From Saxidomus purpurata (lineage: Eukaryota > Mollusca > Bivalvia > Venerida > Veneridae), in the NCBI GenBank assembly GCA_022818135.1, contig JAFMSR010000015.1:6556691-6620690 (forward strand): DNA of 64,000 bases. Reading direction: 5' to 3'. Positions within the stretch are counted from its first letter, which is position 1, and the number at the start of each line of letters is the position of its first letter. Below the pieces are notes generated by a model. It ran no database searches, was not told the DNA's origin, and worked only from the letters and a program-made list of their open reading frames with translations. This document shows positions 36,592 to 48,500 of the stretch, piece after piece. The position numbers were made by a program, and so were the translations under genes.

Positions 36592-36762
36592 ACACAGTCA
36601 CATGAAGTTTGGACAATGTCCAATCCATTTCCAATACCAAGAAAATCATTTTCATATAAATAAACTATATATATGCTTTATTGTGGGTCCGGGTTTTTTT
36701 AAAAAAATGATTTTGTATCGGCAATTGACTGGACAGTGTCCAAAACCTCATGGGACTGTGTA
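36592..36762. mobile_element. 171-bp MITE just upstream of the TMEM254 start
   Basis: The left end ACACAGTCACATGAAG then TTTGGACAATGTCCAATC is an imperfect inverted copy of the right end GACTGGACAGTGTCC then CTCATGGGACTGTGT. The arms reach about 55 bp and meet at an ATGATTTT-type centre. It lies about 90 bp 5' of the TMEM254 ATG, so it may overlap its promoter or 5' UTR. Confidence 0.65.
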
Positions 36763-38373
36763 TCCAATACCTTTTTACGTGTAGGAATGTATAGTCTATC
36801 TAAAAGTTTTGATTTGTTTACTTGTTTAAAAGTTATTTGGTATACTTTATCATTTTAAGTTACTAATTAGGTGGGTTACTTGTAGGTAAACATTCGTTCT
36901 GTCAGTTTCAAGGCAGAGGCAATGTCTCTACGAGTACAATCCAACAGTAGTTGCAGTAATTTATGCATCTGCTCAACGAAGGTGAGGATGGTTACTGTTC
37001 AGAATATTCGTAAGCAGGTTCCACTGATGTCTGGTTATAGAGACTGTGTTTGATCGCAGTGTACGTTTGTGTCCGTTACTAACCTTGCTTAACTTTAGCT
37101 TGTCTTATTTTTCAGTTAGAGTTTGCACATCTTTCTAGATGTTATGTCTGTAAGTACTTACAAAGGATAATATTTAGGTAATCCGTGAAGCCATATATGA
37201 AACCGGTATTTATTGACTGCTGCATCTACCATTGTCTTCCATATAGATAAGGTGATTGTTTATCAAAGTGGTTTCTTGCTTTGATACGGAATATTTATGC
37301 ATAGCAAACTTAATACTCAAAGAGATAGAATGCTGGTCTTTGAAGCCATACCCAACGGTCGAGAAAGGATGATGAACTCTACTGAGCTACCAAGTCTGGC
37401 TATATTCACGAACAATGATAGTCTTTGTCTAGTACTGAAACACAATTGGTTCAGCACCAAGGAAACTATTTATTCCTACAATGACTGTTCTATCTAGAAG
37501 GCACTGAAGATATTCTAACGTCGATCTTTGCTGTCTGTCAAGTATTTTTACAGCTGTTTTACTCGTAGGACTTCAAATTACACGGAGAAATCTTTGTCGA
37601 ACGTGGTATTGCGTCCTCCGAATTTAGTGCTACAGGTGGATAGGACCCCCGTCTCGCGTGTAAGTCAGGTCCTAGAAGAGCGTACCCTGTTTATTTGTCT
37701 GTTTTCAGTCAAACCTCAGCTGTAACGCGAGTTTATATCCTAGTATCAAACCAAGATGCTTCACTGTATTGGAATGAGGCACAGATACTTGGGGTCTCAA
37801 CCTCACCCTCTTAAGCCTGACCCTCGCCCCTGCTCACTGCAGTTCCTTATATACATCCTACAACTGCGTGTTAGCTAACCAATTACAAATGCAAGCCCTT
37901 ATTCTGCTTACCTACTGATCACATGTTTATGGTGACAATGTATATAAATATTTATATACGTTCCGTACAAGATGGGACAAGACTTAGTATAGATTCCATA
38001 CCCCAAGCATCTGTGGAATGAGGTACCTCTACACCATTAAGATAACCTTTATGGATGGGTTTTCTTTTTAGGTTTAAAACTTTAGATTTATCTTGATTTA
38101 TTGCAATTTTATCTTTTCCTGAGCAGAACTAACCTGTATTAATTATTGCCTGAGGAATTTCTTGTGGTGTTGCTAGGAAAGCAATGTCAACAGCACATGT
38201 GGACACGGCCACACATGTGTTTTCACTTGCTGTTTACCAGACAATGTATCGTTGTTGAAGCACTTACAGTTTGGAGTGGTAAGTTTGACGCCTTGTGTAA
38301 AGGCTTACTGTATAATGTCGTTAATGTCGTAAAAATGGACCGTCCTGATTAACGGATCCCTTGTGCAAGTTTT
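36763..38373. other. Intergenic stretch between TMEM254 and ATG4
   Basis: No exon or clear repeat was found. The short frames at 37297-37497 and 37528-37725 have no recognisable domain. Regulatory sequence for either head-to-head gene may lie here, but I cannot point to a site. Confidence 0.4.
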
Positions 38374-38787
38374 TGCGTCGCCCTTTTGGAGGAAAGACGA
38401 TAAAAGGGATCGCTTTGTCCGTCAGTCCGTCCGTCAAAAAAAATTAACGTTAGCTATAACTTTGCCATTTCTTAAGATTTCTTCATCAAACATAAGGGTT
38501 GTGTCCCACCAAATTTTGTAGGTCAAGGTAATATTTGACAGAGTTTTGGCCCTTTTTGTACTTAGTTTTTGTCATGAAAACTTAACGTTGGCTATAACTT
38601 TGCCATTTCTTAAGATTGCTTCATCACACTTTCAAATTGCGTGGCTTATGACAAAGGGTCGTGATGCCGCAAAAGTGTGTAGGTCAAAATCATATTTGAC
38701 AGAGTTATCCCCCTTTTTGTAGTTAGATTTTGTCATGAAATAATTAGTTATTCTGAGTTATTCTATCAAAGTGTTAGAGGGCGACAC
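38374..38787. repeat. Dispersed element with GTCGCCCT ends and two 138-bp units
   Basis: The left end GCGTCGCCCTTTT and right end AGAGGGCGACAC share an inverted GTCGCCCT core. TTTGTCCGTCAGTCCGTCCG follows the left end. Then TTAACGTTAGCTATAACTTT recurs 138 bp later with one change, and AATTTGACAGAGTT-type phrases also recur. It is non-coding. Confidence 0.65.
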
Positions 38788-38809
38788 AAGTGTTCTATTA
38801 AATAACCAT

Positions 38810-39010
38810 CTAGTTTAGAAGTATCCATAGATGACCCTTACGGCACAGATAATATAGTTCATTGAATACTTCATGATGATCGACTGTGTCAAAAGGCTTC
38901 AGAGCATCAAGACTGATCAAAACATGCTGCTTCACACAAGAGCATACATTATTTAATATTTGTCCAAATATGATAATACTTGTTTTGCATTGAAAAAATG
39001 CCATAAAATA
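38810..39010 (-). pseudogene. Relic of a LINE reverse transcriptase (fragment)
   Basis: A minus-strand frame contains LISLDALKPFDTVDHHEVF followed by LYYLCRKGHLWIL. This resembles the LD-x-x-KAFDTVDH palm motif of non-LTR reverse transcriptases. The usual Lys-Ala is Lys-Pro here and only about 60 residues are left, with no endonuclease or YxDD box. It is probably a dead fragment. Confidence 0.45.
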
Positions 39011-39527
39011 GGGGATAGGGACTTCCGCAATGTAAGTGACCACAATATATAGAGGCGCCGTTTCAAATCCGGTCAGAGAAAATCTACTTATGATTCAAGA
39101 TTCCCTCCCTTTGGAACGAGTACTGACAAAAAAAAAACAACCTGTGAAGCAGTCATCGAGAGCAGTAAATGTAAGTTGAGAAACTTGACTCCACTGTCAG
39201 TGTAAAATAAATAAGTATAAATTAAACAGACTTAAAAAATATTATATATTTCTTGGTGCGACATAAAAACCGGATACAACTTAATTTATTAAATAGTGTT
39301 GTATCTGATAAACGTGTATTTTTAGGGACTTAGTAATACAGATACAAATGCGTTTCAAATAAATGTAAGATAAATTATAACTTTCCTTTTGATTTTCTTT
39401 CTACGGGACCTTCCGTATAAACTGAATCTAACATAAATTGTTTGACATGCATAAATTGCATAAATTGAAGATTACCGTAGCTTCCACGGCTACGGCACTT
39501 AACAAACTTTATTATACGTTTCAAAGA

Positions 39528-39535
39528 CATGCGCA
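39528..39535 (+). promoter_or_regulatory. Possible NRF-1-type site at ATG4 start
   Basis: CATGCGCA lies about 22 bp 5' of the predicted ATG4 initiation codon. It matches half of the NRF-1 palindrome found in many housekeeping promoters. It is a single short match, so support is weak. Confidence 0.3.
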
Positions 39536-39557
39536 GTAGGTGTGTTTTGATTTTGCG

Positions 39558-42500
39558 ATGGAATATTTGGGTGATTTCACAGATGGTAAAATAATCCGTA
39601 TTTTTAGCATTTTCATTAATTTTTTATGTCTCCCCCACCTCGGGGGGAGACATATTGTTTTTGCCCTGTCCGTCAGTCCGTCCGTCCGTCAGTCCGTCAG
39701 TCCGTCCGTCCATTCTTCGTTTCCGGACGATAACTAGAGTTCCTTTTGACCTACAGCTCTCAAACTTCATAGGATGAATGGTCTTATTGAGCAGATGATC
39801 CCTATTGTTTTTGGGGTCAGTAGTTCAAAGGTCAAGGTCACAGTGACCGTTGGTCAATTTCTCGTTTCCTGGATGATAACTAGAGTTCCTTTTGACCTAC
39901 AGCCCTCAAACTTCATAGGATGATTGGTCTTATAGAGCTGATGATCCCTATTGTTTTTGGGGTCAGTAGGTCAAAGGTCATGGTCACACTGACCGTTGGT
40001 CAATTTCCGGTTTCCGGATGATAACTAGAGTTCCTTTAGACCTACAGACCTCAAACTTCATAGGATGATTGGTCTTATAGAGCAGATGATCCCTATTGTT
40101 TTTGGGGTCAGTAGGTCAAAGGTCAAGGTCACAGTGACCGTTGGTCAATTTCTCATTTCCGGATGATAACTAGAGTTCCTTTTGACCTACAACCCTCAAA
40201 CTGGGGAGGTAAATCGCCCGTCTCCCATTCTTCCTTTCCTGGGACGATAACTAGAGTTCCTTTTGACCTACAGCTCTCAAACTTCATAGGATGAATGGTC
40301 TTATTGAGCAGATGATCCCTATTGTTTTTGGGGTCAGTAGTTCAAAGGTCAAGGTCACAGTGACCGTTGGTCAATTTCTCGTTTGTAACATATTTTAATT
40401 GGAAGCTTAATAGAGAAGGCTTTACCCTTTATCATCTTGGAAAAACATTAAATATAGCAATTAACTCACTAGATATATGTACAGGTTAAAGTTGTGTATA
40501 TATTTTAATGAGATTATTACAAGAAAGTGGTAGCTTTATTTGTTACTAAGATGATAATGACAATTAGATTGCTTGTACTGTATCAAAAAGGTGATGTGAC
40601 TATATTTTGTGTCCGCTCCATATCTCTTGTACCCCTTGAAGGATTTTAGAATAACTCACCACAAATGTTCACCATATTGAGACGATGTGCAGAGCGCAAC
40701 GTGTACGACCACCTTTGTTCAAGGTCAAGGTCACAATTAGAGATCAAAAGTCATGTGACTGTATTTCGTGTCTGAACGAAGTGTTCAGCAACTGTGATGA
40801 GATGTAACAGACACATTCCCCACTCAACAATGGAATTTAATTATTTATCTTCACTTCTTCTCCACAATTATTTTATTTTAATATCCTGTCTCAGTATTAC
40901 AATCATTGACAAACTGCCATTTGGGAGACATTTGTTTTTGTGACAAAAATAACCATCTAGTTTTAGCTAGATTACGTGAAATACATTGCAGCTGTTGATA
41001 TCCAATTGGTATTTGAGGGAGAACTTGTAGAAACGTCAAAATATTGCATATGATTATGTCTTGTGTCAGACATAATTTCCGCAACGTCAACAAAGAAAGA
41101 ACTCATTTAAGTACGATTTAAGGAACGTCTAAATTTCCTGAATGTTGTTTTTGTCGAAATTATTTGATACGTCCAAGAAATCGTCCAAGACCGTTCGATA
41201 TATAGTTGAAATTGGTTTTTAAATGTCCAAGTGCTCGGATAAACCTCATTCGGATGAATATGAAAAACTGCACATTGAATGAATTTAATCAAACATACAT
41301 TTTTACAGTTTCTAGACTGCATAATATATTAGATGTTGAAAACATATCCTTTCAAACTAAGAAGCACTCAGTTAAAATTGATTGATTGAAAAACGCCCGT
41401 ATTAGGTATTCTGTAAAATGGATAGTTGTATCATGTATGCGCGCGACATCTGTATTTTTCTCTTTCTCTTCGGATTCTGTCAAAAAGTGCAATACACGAG
41501 TTTACAGTTTCAAGACTGTACAATGTAGATATCCGAAGCGTATCGAGTGAACTTGACGTCTTGAGAGTTAACTCCCTTGAATTTCAAGTAAACTGAATGT
41601 ATTATGCTTTAAAATAATCTATAGAAAATAAGCTAATTGTAATCTGTCCGTCTGACATGGTTGCACATGATATTGTCACAATAAATACATCATTGGAAAG
41701 CTTACAAACTTAGTTATCTAAAGATATGCAATTTGATACATTTTATTTAACAACAAACATTGAATCAGTTGCTTAACCAGACCATATATCGGGAATTTAA
41801 CGTAGAAGTTAAATTATATAGTGAGAAGTAGCCGGTAACATTTACTCGATGAAAATCGTCAAAAATAGATGGGAAATACCCGGTTTGAACCTGTAAAGCT
41901 GTGTATTTGAATGTGTCAGTCAGTATAATGTAGTACAGAACTAAAGAAAAATTATTTCACACAGATCTGTTACTCATTAAATGATACAACAGTTTGTAAA
42001 TTGTACCTTACTAGCAAGTGATGTTAAAAATGAGATCTGATTCCGAAAAGTATTTCTTGTTTTTTCAGTGTGCCTTACCTATGAGAGTGGTCCAATAGCA
42101 TTTGATGATTTTCCAAAAACATCTGAGCCAGTGTTGATATTAGGTGAACAATACAGTACGTTATATGGTGAGTAAAATCTTACTGAAAGAAACAAGAATT
42201 GGATTGATATTCGTCAAATTCAAATAAAAGCATATAATTTCAGTCTGAATATGTGGACAAAAGAAAGAAAGCTAACTCATGTTCTGGTAAAACTTAGTTA
42301 ACTTAGTGTATAATGTTTTATTAAGTTTGCTCCTGAAGAGGGGAGCTTGCAGTCTCTGCTTTGTTCATCCATCTGTCCATTCAAATCCATCTTGTCTATA
42401 GCATACAATGTAACTCAAAAAATGTGGTGGAGTTTATACTTCATAACTTTTATAGCTCTAGGTCATTGAGGTGAAGTACATTGACAAAGAATCTCTTTAA

Positions 42501-45500
42501 ACTATCCCTCTGGTAAAATGCTTGTCTGGAGCATGACTCGAAAAGTTTTTTAAGTGCTTAACTCTTTAAAAATTTTCAGCCGAATTATACAGCCCATTTT
42601 CCTTTCAGAAACACTAGTTATTTGGTTTACCTCTTCTTACCAGTCAATGACTTTCCTAAACCTTTTCACATTATTAAATTGTTTTAGAACTTGCATTTCT
42701 TCATTACCACCATGTATGTTATAGATCTTGAAGAAATCAGAGATGATGTCAGGTCAAGATTTTGGTTTACTTATAGAAAGGGATTTCAACAAATTGGTAG
42801 GTGTTTCAAGTTTCTTCAAGTCTTACTAGATAAAGTAACTGTATCATTTGTCATTAATTTTGAGTTAATGCAGTATATTTTAGGATCGTTGAATAAAATA
42901 CAAAGTAAGTAGTTTGGATGCGTAAAAACTTTTCAAAAATCCCTTTGATATGCACTTCCAGTTTAAAATAGTTACGGTCATCAAAATGTTTTCATGACTT
43001 ATCTTTAGTCAAAACGATACATAGGGATCGCTTATCCATTGTATTGTGAAAGCCGCCCACGTGTTTACTGAACACCCATCTAGTTTTTATTCTTTGAATG
43101 GATCCTTATACTTTATGATAAATGTAGCACTATGTGATGTATTGCACAATCATGTTGGTAGTTGCCTCTATTAAAGGGGAACGGACATACCATTGACGCG
43201 GCTGGGTTGTATTTACATATGTCAATGACGTTACATAATTTCTAGTAGTACGTCATCTAGGAAAGTAAGCTTGACTGCGTAGCTTTTTGTAAAACAATAT
43301 TGTAATATAAACTACAGGCTTTTCTCTATAGTTGTTAATATGATTAAAAGGAAAAGAAGCAGTTACGGACATAAGTGCCTTCGCTAATTTACTCCGAAAA
43401 TAAATTTAGATGGTTAATGTAGTATAAATTGTAGATGAAGTTGTAAGCACCTTTTATCTCAAATTGCACAAGTAAGCCTTAGACCTCACCTCCAAAAAGA
43501 GGTTCAGGTTAACAAAAACACGTTTTGATTTCGAGAAAAAACCTTTGAATGAATACGTTGTACTTCACAGTGAAACGTAGGTTTACGTGTTTTCATAAAA
43601 TGTTTTCGTGTTGACCTTTTAAATCGAATAGCTGCTTTGTTAGGTTCGAATTGTCCATTTCTGCTTATTGTAAGAGGGCTTTTTTATATTAGTGTATCTA
43701 CTGATTACAACAAACTAAGTTTTTATAATATAGTTTTGTATTTGGATGGCCTTAAATGGTTGCCCGAATATGATATACATGTCAACAGCACATTAAAATG
43801 TGCTGTATTGCAGCAAACTGAAAAATGTCGTGGTAGTTACGCGTCTCTATTTCAGGGGGAACAGGACCTACCTCTGACGCAGGCTGGGGTTGTATGTTAC
43901 GATGTGGTCAAATGATGTTAGCACAAGCTCTAGTAGTACGTCATCTAGGAAGAGGTAGACTTGACTGAGAGCAGTAGACTTTGTTGTTAAACCAATAGTT
44001 ATTGTGTCCACTGAAATATTATTCTTGCTAATGTTCAAGTACATCTACATTGTCTTTAAGTTCTTTTTATGCCCTTGTATGGAGGCATATATAGGATTTT
44101 CTGGATTATTTTAGCAGGTTGTTGCACCTTGAAACCTAGATAATCCCTTTTAGGTAGGTCAGATGTACACCAGTGTTGTATGATTATCAGTCTGTTTGAG
44201 ACATTAATGTCACAGCCAAGATTTGTCAACTGTTTTTGGAGAGAATTAAATGAAATTTCTCACAAATGTTAAGCAATAGTACATACCTGCTAATGTAAGG
44301 GTTTCAGACAATATTACTTACTTTGTATCGCACTTTTATCTGTAGCTTTTCATGTCTCATTCATATTTTTGAAAACACTTAGATATTTCACTGTAACTTG
44401 ACAGGAATATTATACATGATTGGAATTTTTGGCTTATTACATTAAGTAAGTTACATATAACAGGTAATGAACACATTTAATGTTCTTGTCAGGTTGGCGA
44501 TGGCATGGTACTGACGAAAGATACAGGAAAATCCTAGAGATGTTTCAAGATAAGAAGAGTTCATATTACTCTATACATCAAATAGGTTAGATTCTTATTT
44601 CTAATCTAAATACATGTATTGATTCAACTAAATTTACATGTTTAATGTACTTTGATTCCTTTGTAACTGACATTTTAATTGGTGTTTTTGACATGCCTTA
44701 TTTAAAATATTCTGAATTTTGTGTCTCTGACATTGGTATTATTGTTGTGAGGTTGTTTTACTAGGCACCAAACGTTTTATTTCACACTGTGCCATTTACA
44801 CGAGACATAAATGATCATTTTATTCTTTGTATAGCGTCTATGGGTGTGTCTGAAGGGAAGAATGTAGGACAGTGGTTTGGACCTAACACAGTAGCACAAG
44901 TACTAAAGTAAGCATTAATTGTGTTTATGTCCCTTGTGGGGATGTATGTAGAACTTGCACCTTCTGTTGGACCTTTTATTTTATTTGTTTGTTTGTGCAG
45001 AAGTTGCCATAGATACTTTGTGTCTCAGTTTCAAATTTCAGAGTTTGACAAGGGCTTATTGAAACTTGTTAAGGGTGTTAAGAGGATGTTTGGCACAAGA
45101 CTCAGGTCAGTACCTGAAAGGTCAAGGTCACGTACAGTTCGAGTTGTGTCTCAGTCAGAACATTTTTCCTTTAATCAAGCCTTGATGCAGAACAACTAAA
45201 CACTAGTTTATTAGTTTTACTTGTGTATATATCATATTTTCTATGTATTACACTACATTTAACTGATTATGCTGTATGTTCAAACAGGTATGACAAATGA
45301 AATAAAGTCTGATGAAATAGCAACCCACACTTGTCAGGGTCACAATAGATAATGTTTTTGAAAGCCTTTCAGAACTTTCAGAAATTTGATTCCAAACGCA
45401 TATATAACTAGGGCTGCAACGATTCAGGTACCCTTGGTTGTTGGATTGGTTAATACCCTTTCGATGACAAATGATTCAATATCTACATCGAAGATAACAT

Positions 45501-48500
45501 GAAATAATATAAGAAAAAAGACAGACACTCATGGCTGGCATCAAAGGTAAGGTCAAAGGAATTAACATTTTAGAGAATAAATGTTCTCATAGATTTAAAT
45601 AATTCATGATTCTAAAACTGTTCAGGATAAGTTAGTAGAAACTGGTCCTGTGCCTTCAAGGTATTATCTTTAATTTGTTTGTCCTTGTCAAGGCCCCAAA
45701 TTGGTTGCCCAATAGACACTGGTCTTGTTTACATCAGTTCAAAGGCATAAACTGACGTTTGAAAGTTAGATGACTTTTTTTAAGACACTTGTTAAGAAAA
45801 GATTTAAGAAAAAGATTTTTTGTGCAAACTAGTCTCATGCCAGTATATCCTGAATATAATAAACCGGTTTTCGTTTCAATGTTGCATCATACTTGTTGTT
45901 GTCTCCGTCAGATACATTAGATATTCGCTTTAATCAGACCCTGAGATGCGAACAATTTAAATCACACCTACTTTATCAAGTTTTACTTGTGTATATATCA
46001 TATTTTCTATGTATACCATACACTACTTTTCATCTGCATTATGCTGTATGTTCAAACAGGTATGACAAATAAAATAAGCGTGCTGATTGGACAATAATGC
46101 TATTTTACCGCGGGCACACTTGTTTGACAGGGTCACAATAGATAATGTTTTTCAAAGCCTCGCAGAACCTTTCCAGAAATTTGATATATTCAAACTTCGG
46201 GGACGGATACCCTAGATATAACCCCTATCCCTTTGCCATTCTTATATAAAAAGATACAGCAGTAAAAATGACCAGTATGACCCACACATCATTTTCAGCA
46301 TTGCAAAGTAGTTACTTTCGTTAGTTACTTTCAGCTTCACTATTGACACTTTTAAGCTTGTAAAATGAAAACTTTTGACATAAAATATTAAAAAGCTTAG
46401 GGTGCTAGTAAGTTTACTTTGAAAATTATCGCACTTCAGACCTGAAGACTTTTCTTAAATAAAAGTTTAATCATCTGTCTTTCTTGAAGATTGGTTCATA
46501 CTTATTTTTCTGTTGTGCAAAGTTTCCCTTTTACAACTCTAAGGCATAAAGGTGCATGTTTCATAGACTTTGATGTATGTTACACTTCAGAAAGCTGGTT
46601 GTCTATGATGATTGGAGCTCTGTTGTTATACATGTTGCCATGGATAATTCTGTTATACAGGATGATATAAGTAAGTACATGTCAGTTTTCAAGTTTGAAT
46701 TCATTATATATATCAGGTAAAATGCTGGATAAAAATGAGAACTAGTAACTGACTGCAAACTTACAGACCAGTAATTGGATACTGTAAAAGTCATTTTATA
46801 CGTGCAGTTTTTGGAACGGTTGTGGACAGAGGCTTTAAAAGAGATGGCCGACAAACTTGAACAGGAAAAACAAAAATTTCTGTCCAAGTGTTTTTTTAAT
46901 GATCACTTTGTTGTGACTGCCTCAGACTGCCATTGTAGACAGGGGGTTCAGTGTGTCAAAATCTGAAAGGTTGAATGTGCATATGCAAATTTCTCTAGGA
47001 CCTGCTGTGGACAAAACTGACTTAGTAGATGCAGTGACAAAATGGAAAGCATCCAAGGAGAAAAGTTGGTTAGCGAAAATAACTCTTCCCTTTGGTTCAT
47101 TTCAGTATTTCACTTAAGAGTTGAACATTTCAGAATTGCTTGCCTAAATTTAATTTACACATGCCAACACAACCATCCCACCAGAACATTCAGTGCTTTG
47201 ATTATTTAAGCAAATAAACCACTTCGGGAATTCATCAAACTCTCTTGAATAGCAAACAAACAATGATTATTTATAAAACTGTGGTCACTCACAATTTCAG
47301 AAACTAGTGAATAAATAGAAAATTGAGAAATTGCGAAATACACAACTTGCAAATATAACGACTTTTACAGTACATGACTTGTATATTAGTTATTTGTCAT
47401 AGGTAAATCATCAAAGTGCACACCTGGAGTGTGTTTTTTAATCTGTTGTTAAGTGATAAGGCTGTAAGATATTAGCAAACAACTGACATCATCTGGTAAA
47501 TAGCGTAGGTAATGTGTTCCATTAACTGAGTTCTGTTGTAGACTGGTCAATATTCATGATGATTTCACGCTGTCAATTTTCTTAATGAGTTTACTTTGAG
47601 AATTCTAACAAAATACCTTTTCTAAATTTTATTGACTATGTTCTTTTGTACAGGGTGTAATTCATAACATTTGTGCATATTAGATGTATATGTAATTGTA
47701 TGTTAGTGAGTTACATGTATGGGCAGAGCATATGCCAGGCTATAAGAAAATAGCAAATTAAAAGTGATAATTAAATTGTACAGCTTCTTGTACCAGCTAC
47801 TGTATTAGAAAAGAATAATTAGTACTTCATTTCTTGGTACCTTTTCTGTTACAGGATGTTTGTGTAAATGTAGACATGGAGATGATAGAGACAAATGTGA
47901 AATACGCAAATCCATGAAAGCCGAGAGTCATACACGAGAAACAGATTTTATAAACTATAGTACTTCATCTAGTGAAGCTAGTGACACGTCAGTTCATTGT
48001 GATAGTTCCGAGGTTGATGCACGTATATGGAAGCCATTGTTATTAATGATTCCTTTAAGACTTGGACTTACAGATTTTAATGTTGTTTATGCTGAAAGTT
48101 TAAAGGTAAGCTGATCCAAAATTGTAAATGCCAGAGTGAACTCCTACAAACTGTATCAAGTTGTTTACTGTATACAGAATTTAATGTTCATCCTGAAGGC
48201 TTTCCCTCATCATTGTCACCAAATGCAATAAAATCACACAATTAGCAAGACATTTCTGTTTTGATGATGACAATACATTTGTATGTAAAAATACTCTTCA
48301 TTTTAAACATTTAGATGAGTTTAGATAATGATCAAAGTTAGCTATGAGTCACTTATAAAAGGTAATTATTTAGTGAACGGGCTTATCTAAGACACTTGTA
48401 AAGTTTTTAGCTCACATGGTACAAAGTGCCAGGGTGAGCTATTAGGATTGGCCACTGTCTGGCCTACATCTGTTGACGATTTGCTTCAAACGACATCTCC

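Noticed and set aside
39540..39737. 65-codon frame at the ATG4 start as a separate gene
   Set aside because: Only the first part from 39558 to the GT at 39586 fits ATG4 in phase. The rest runs into the GTCCGTCC repeat.
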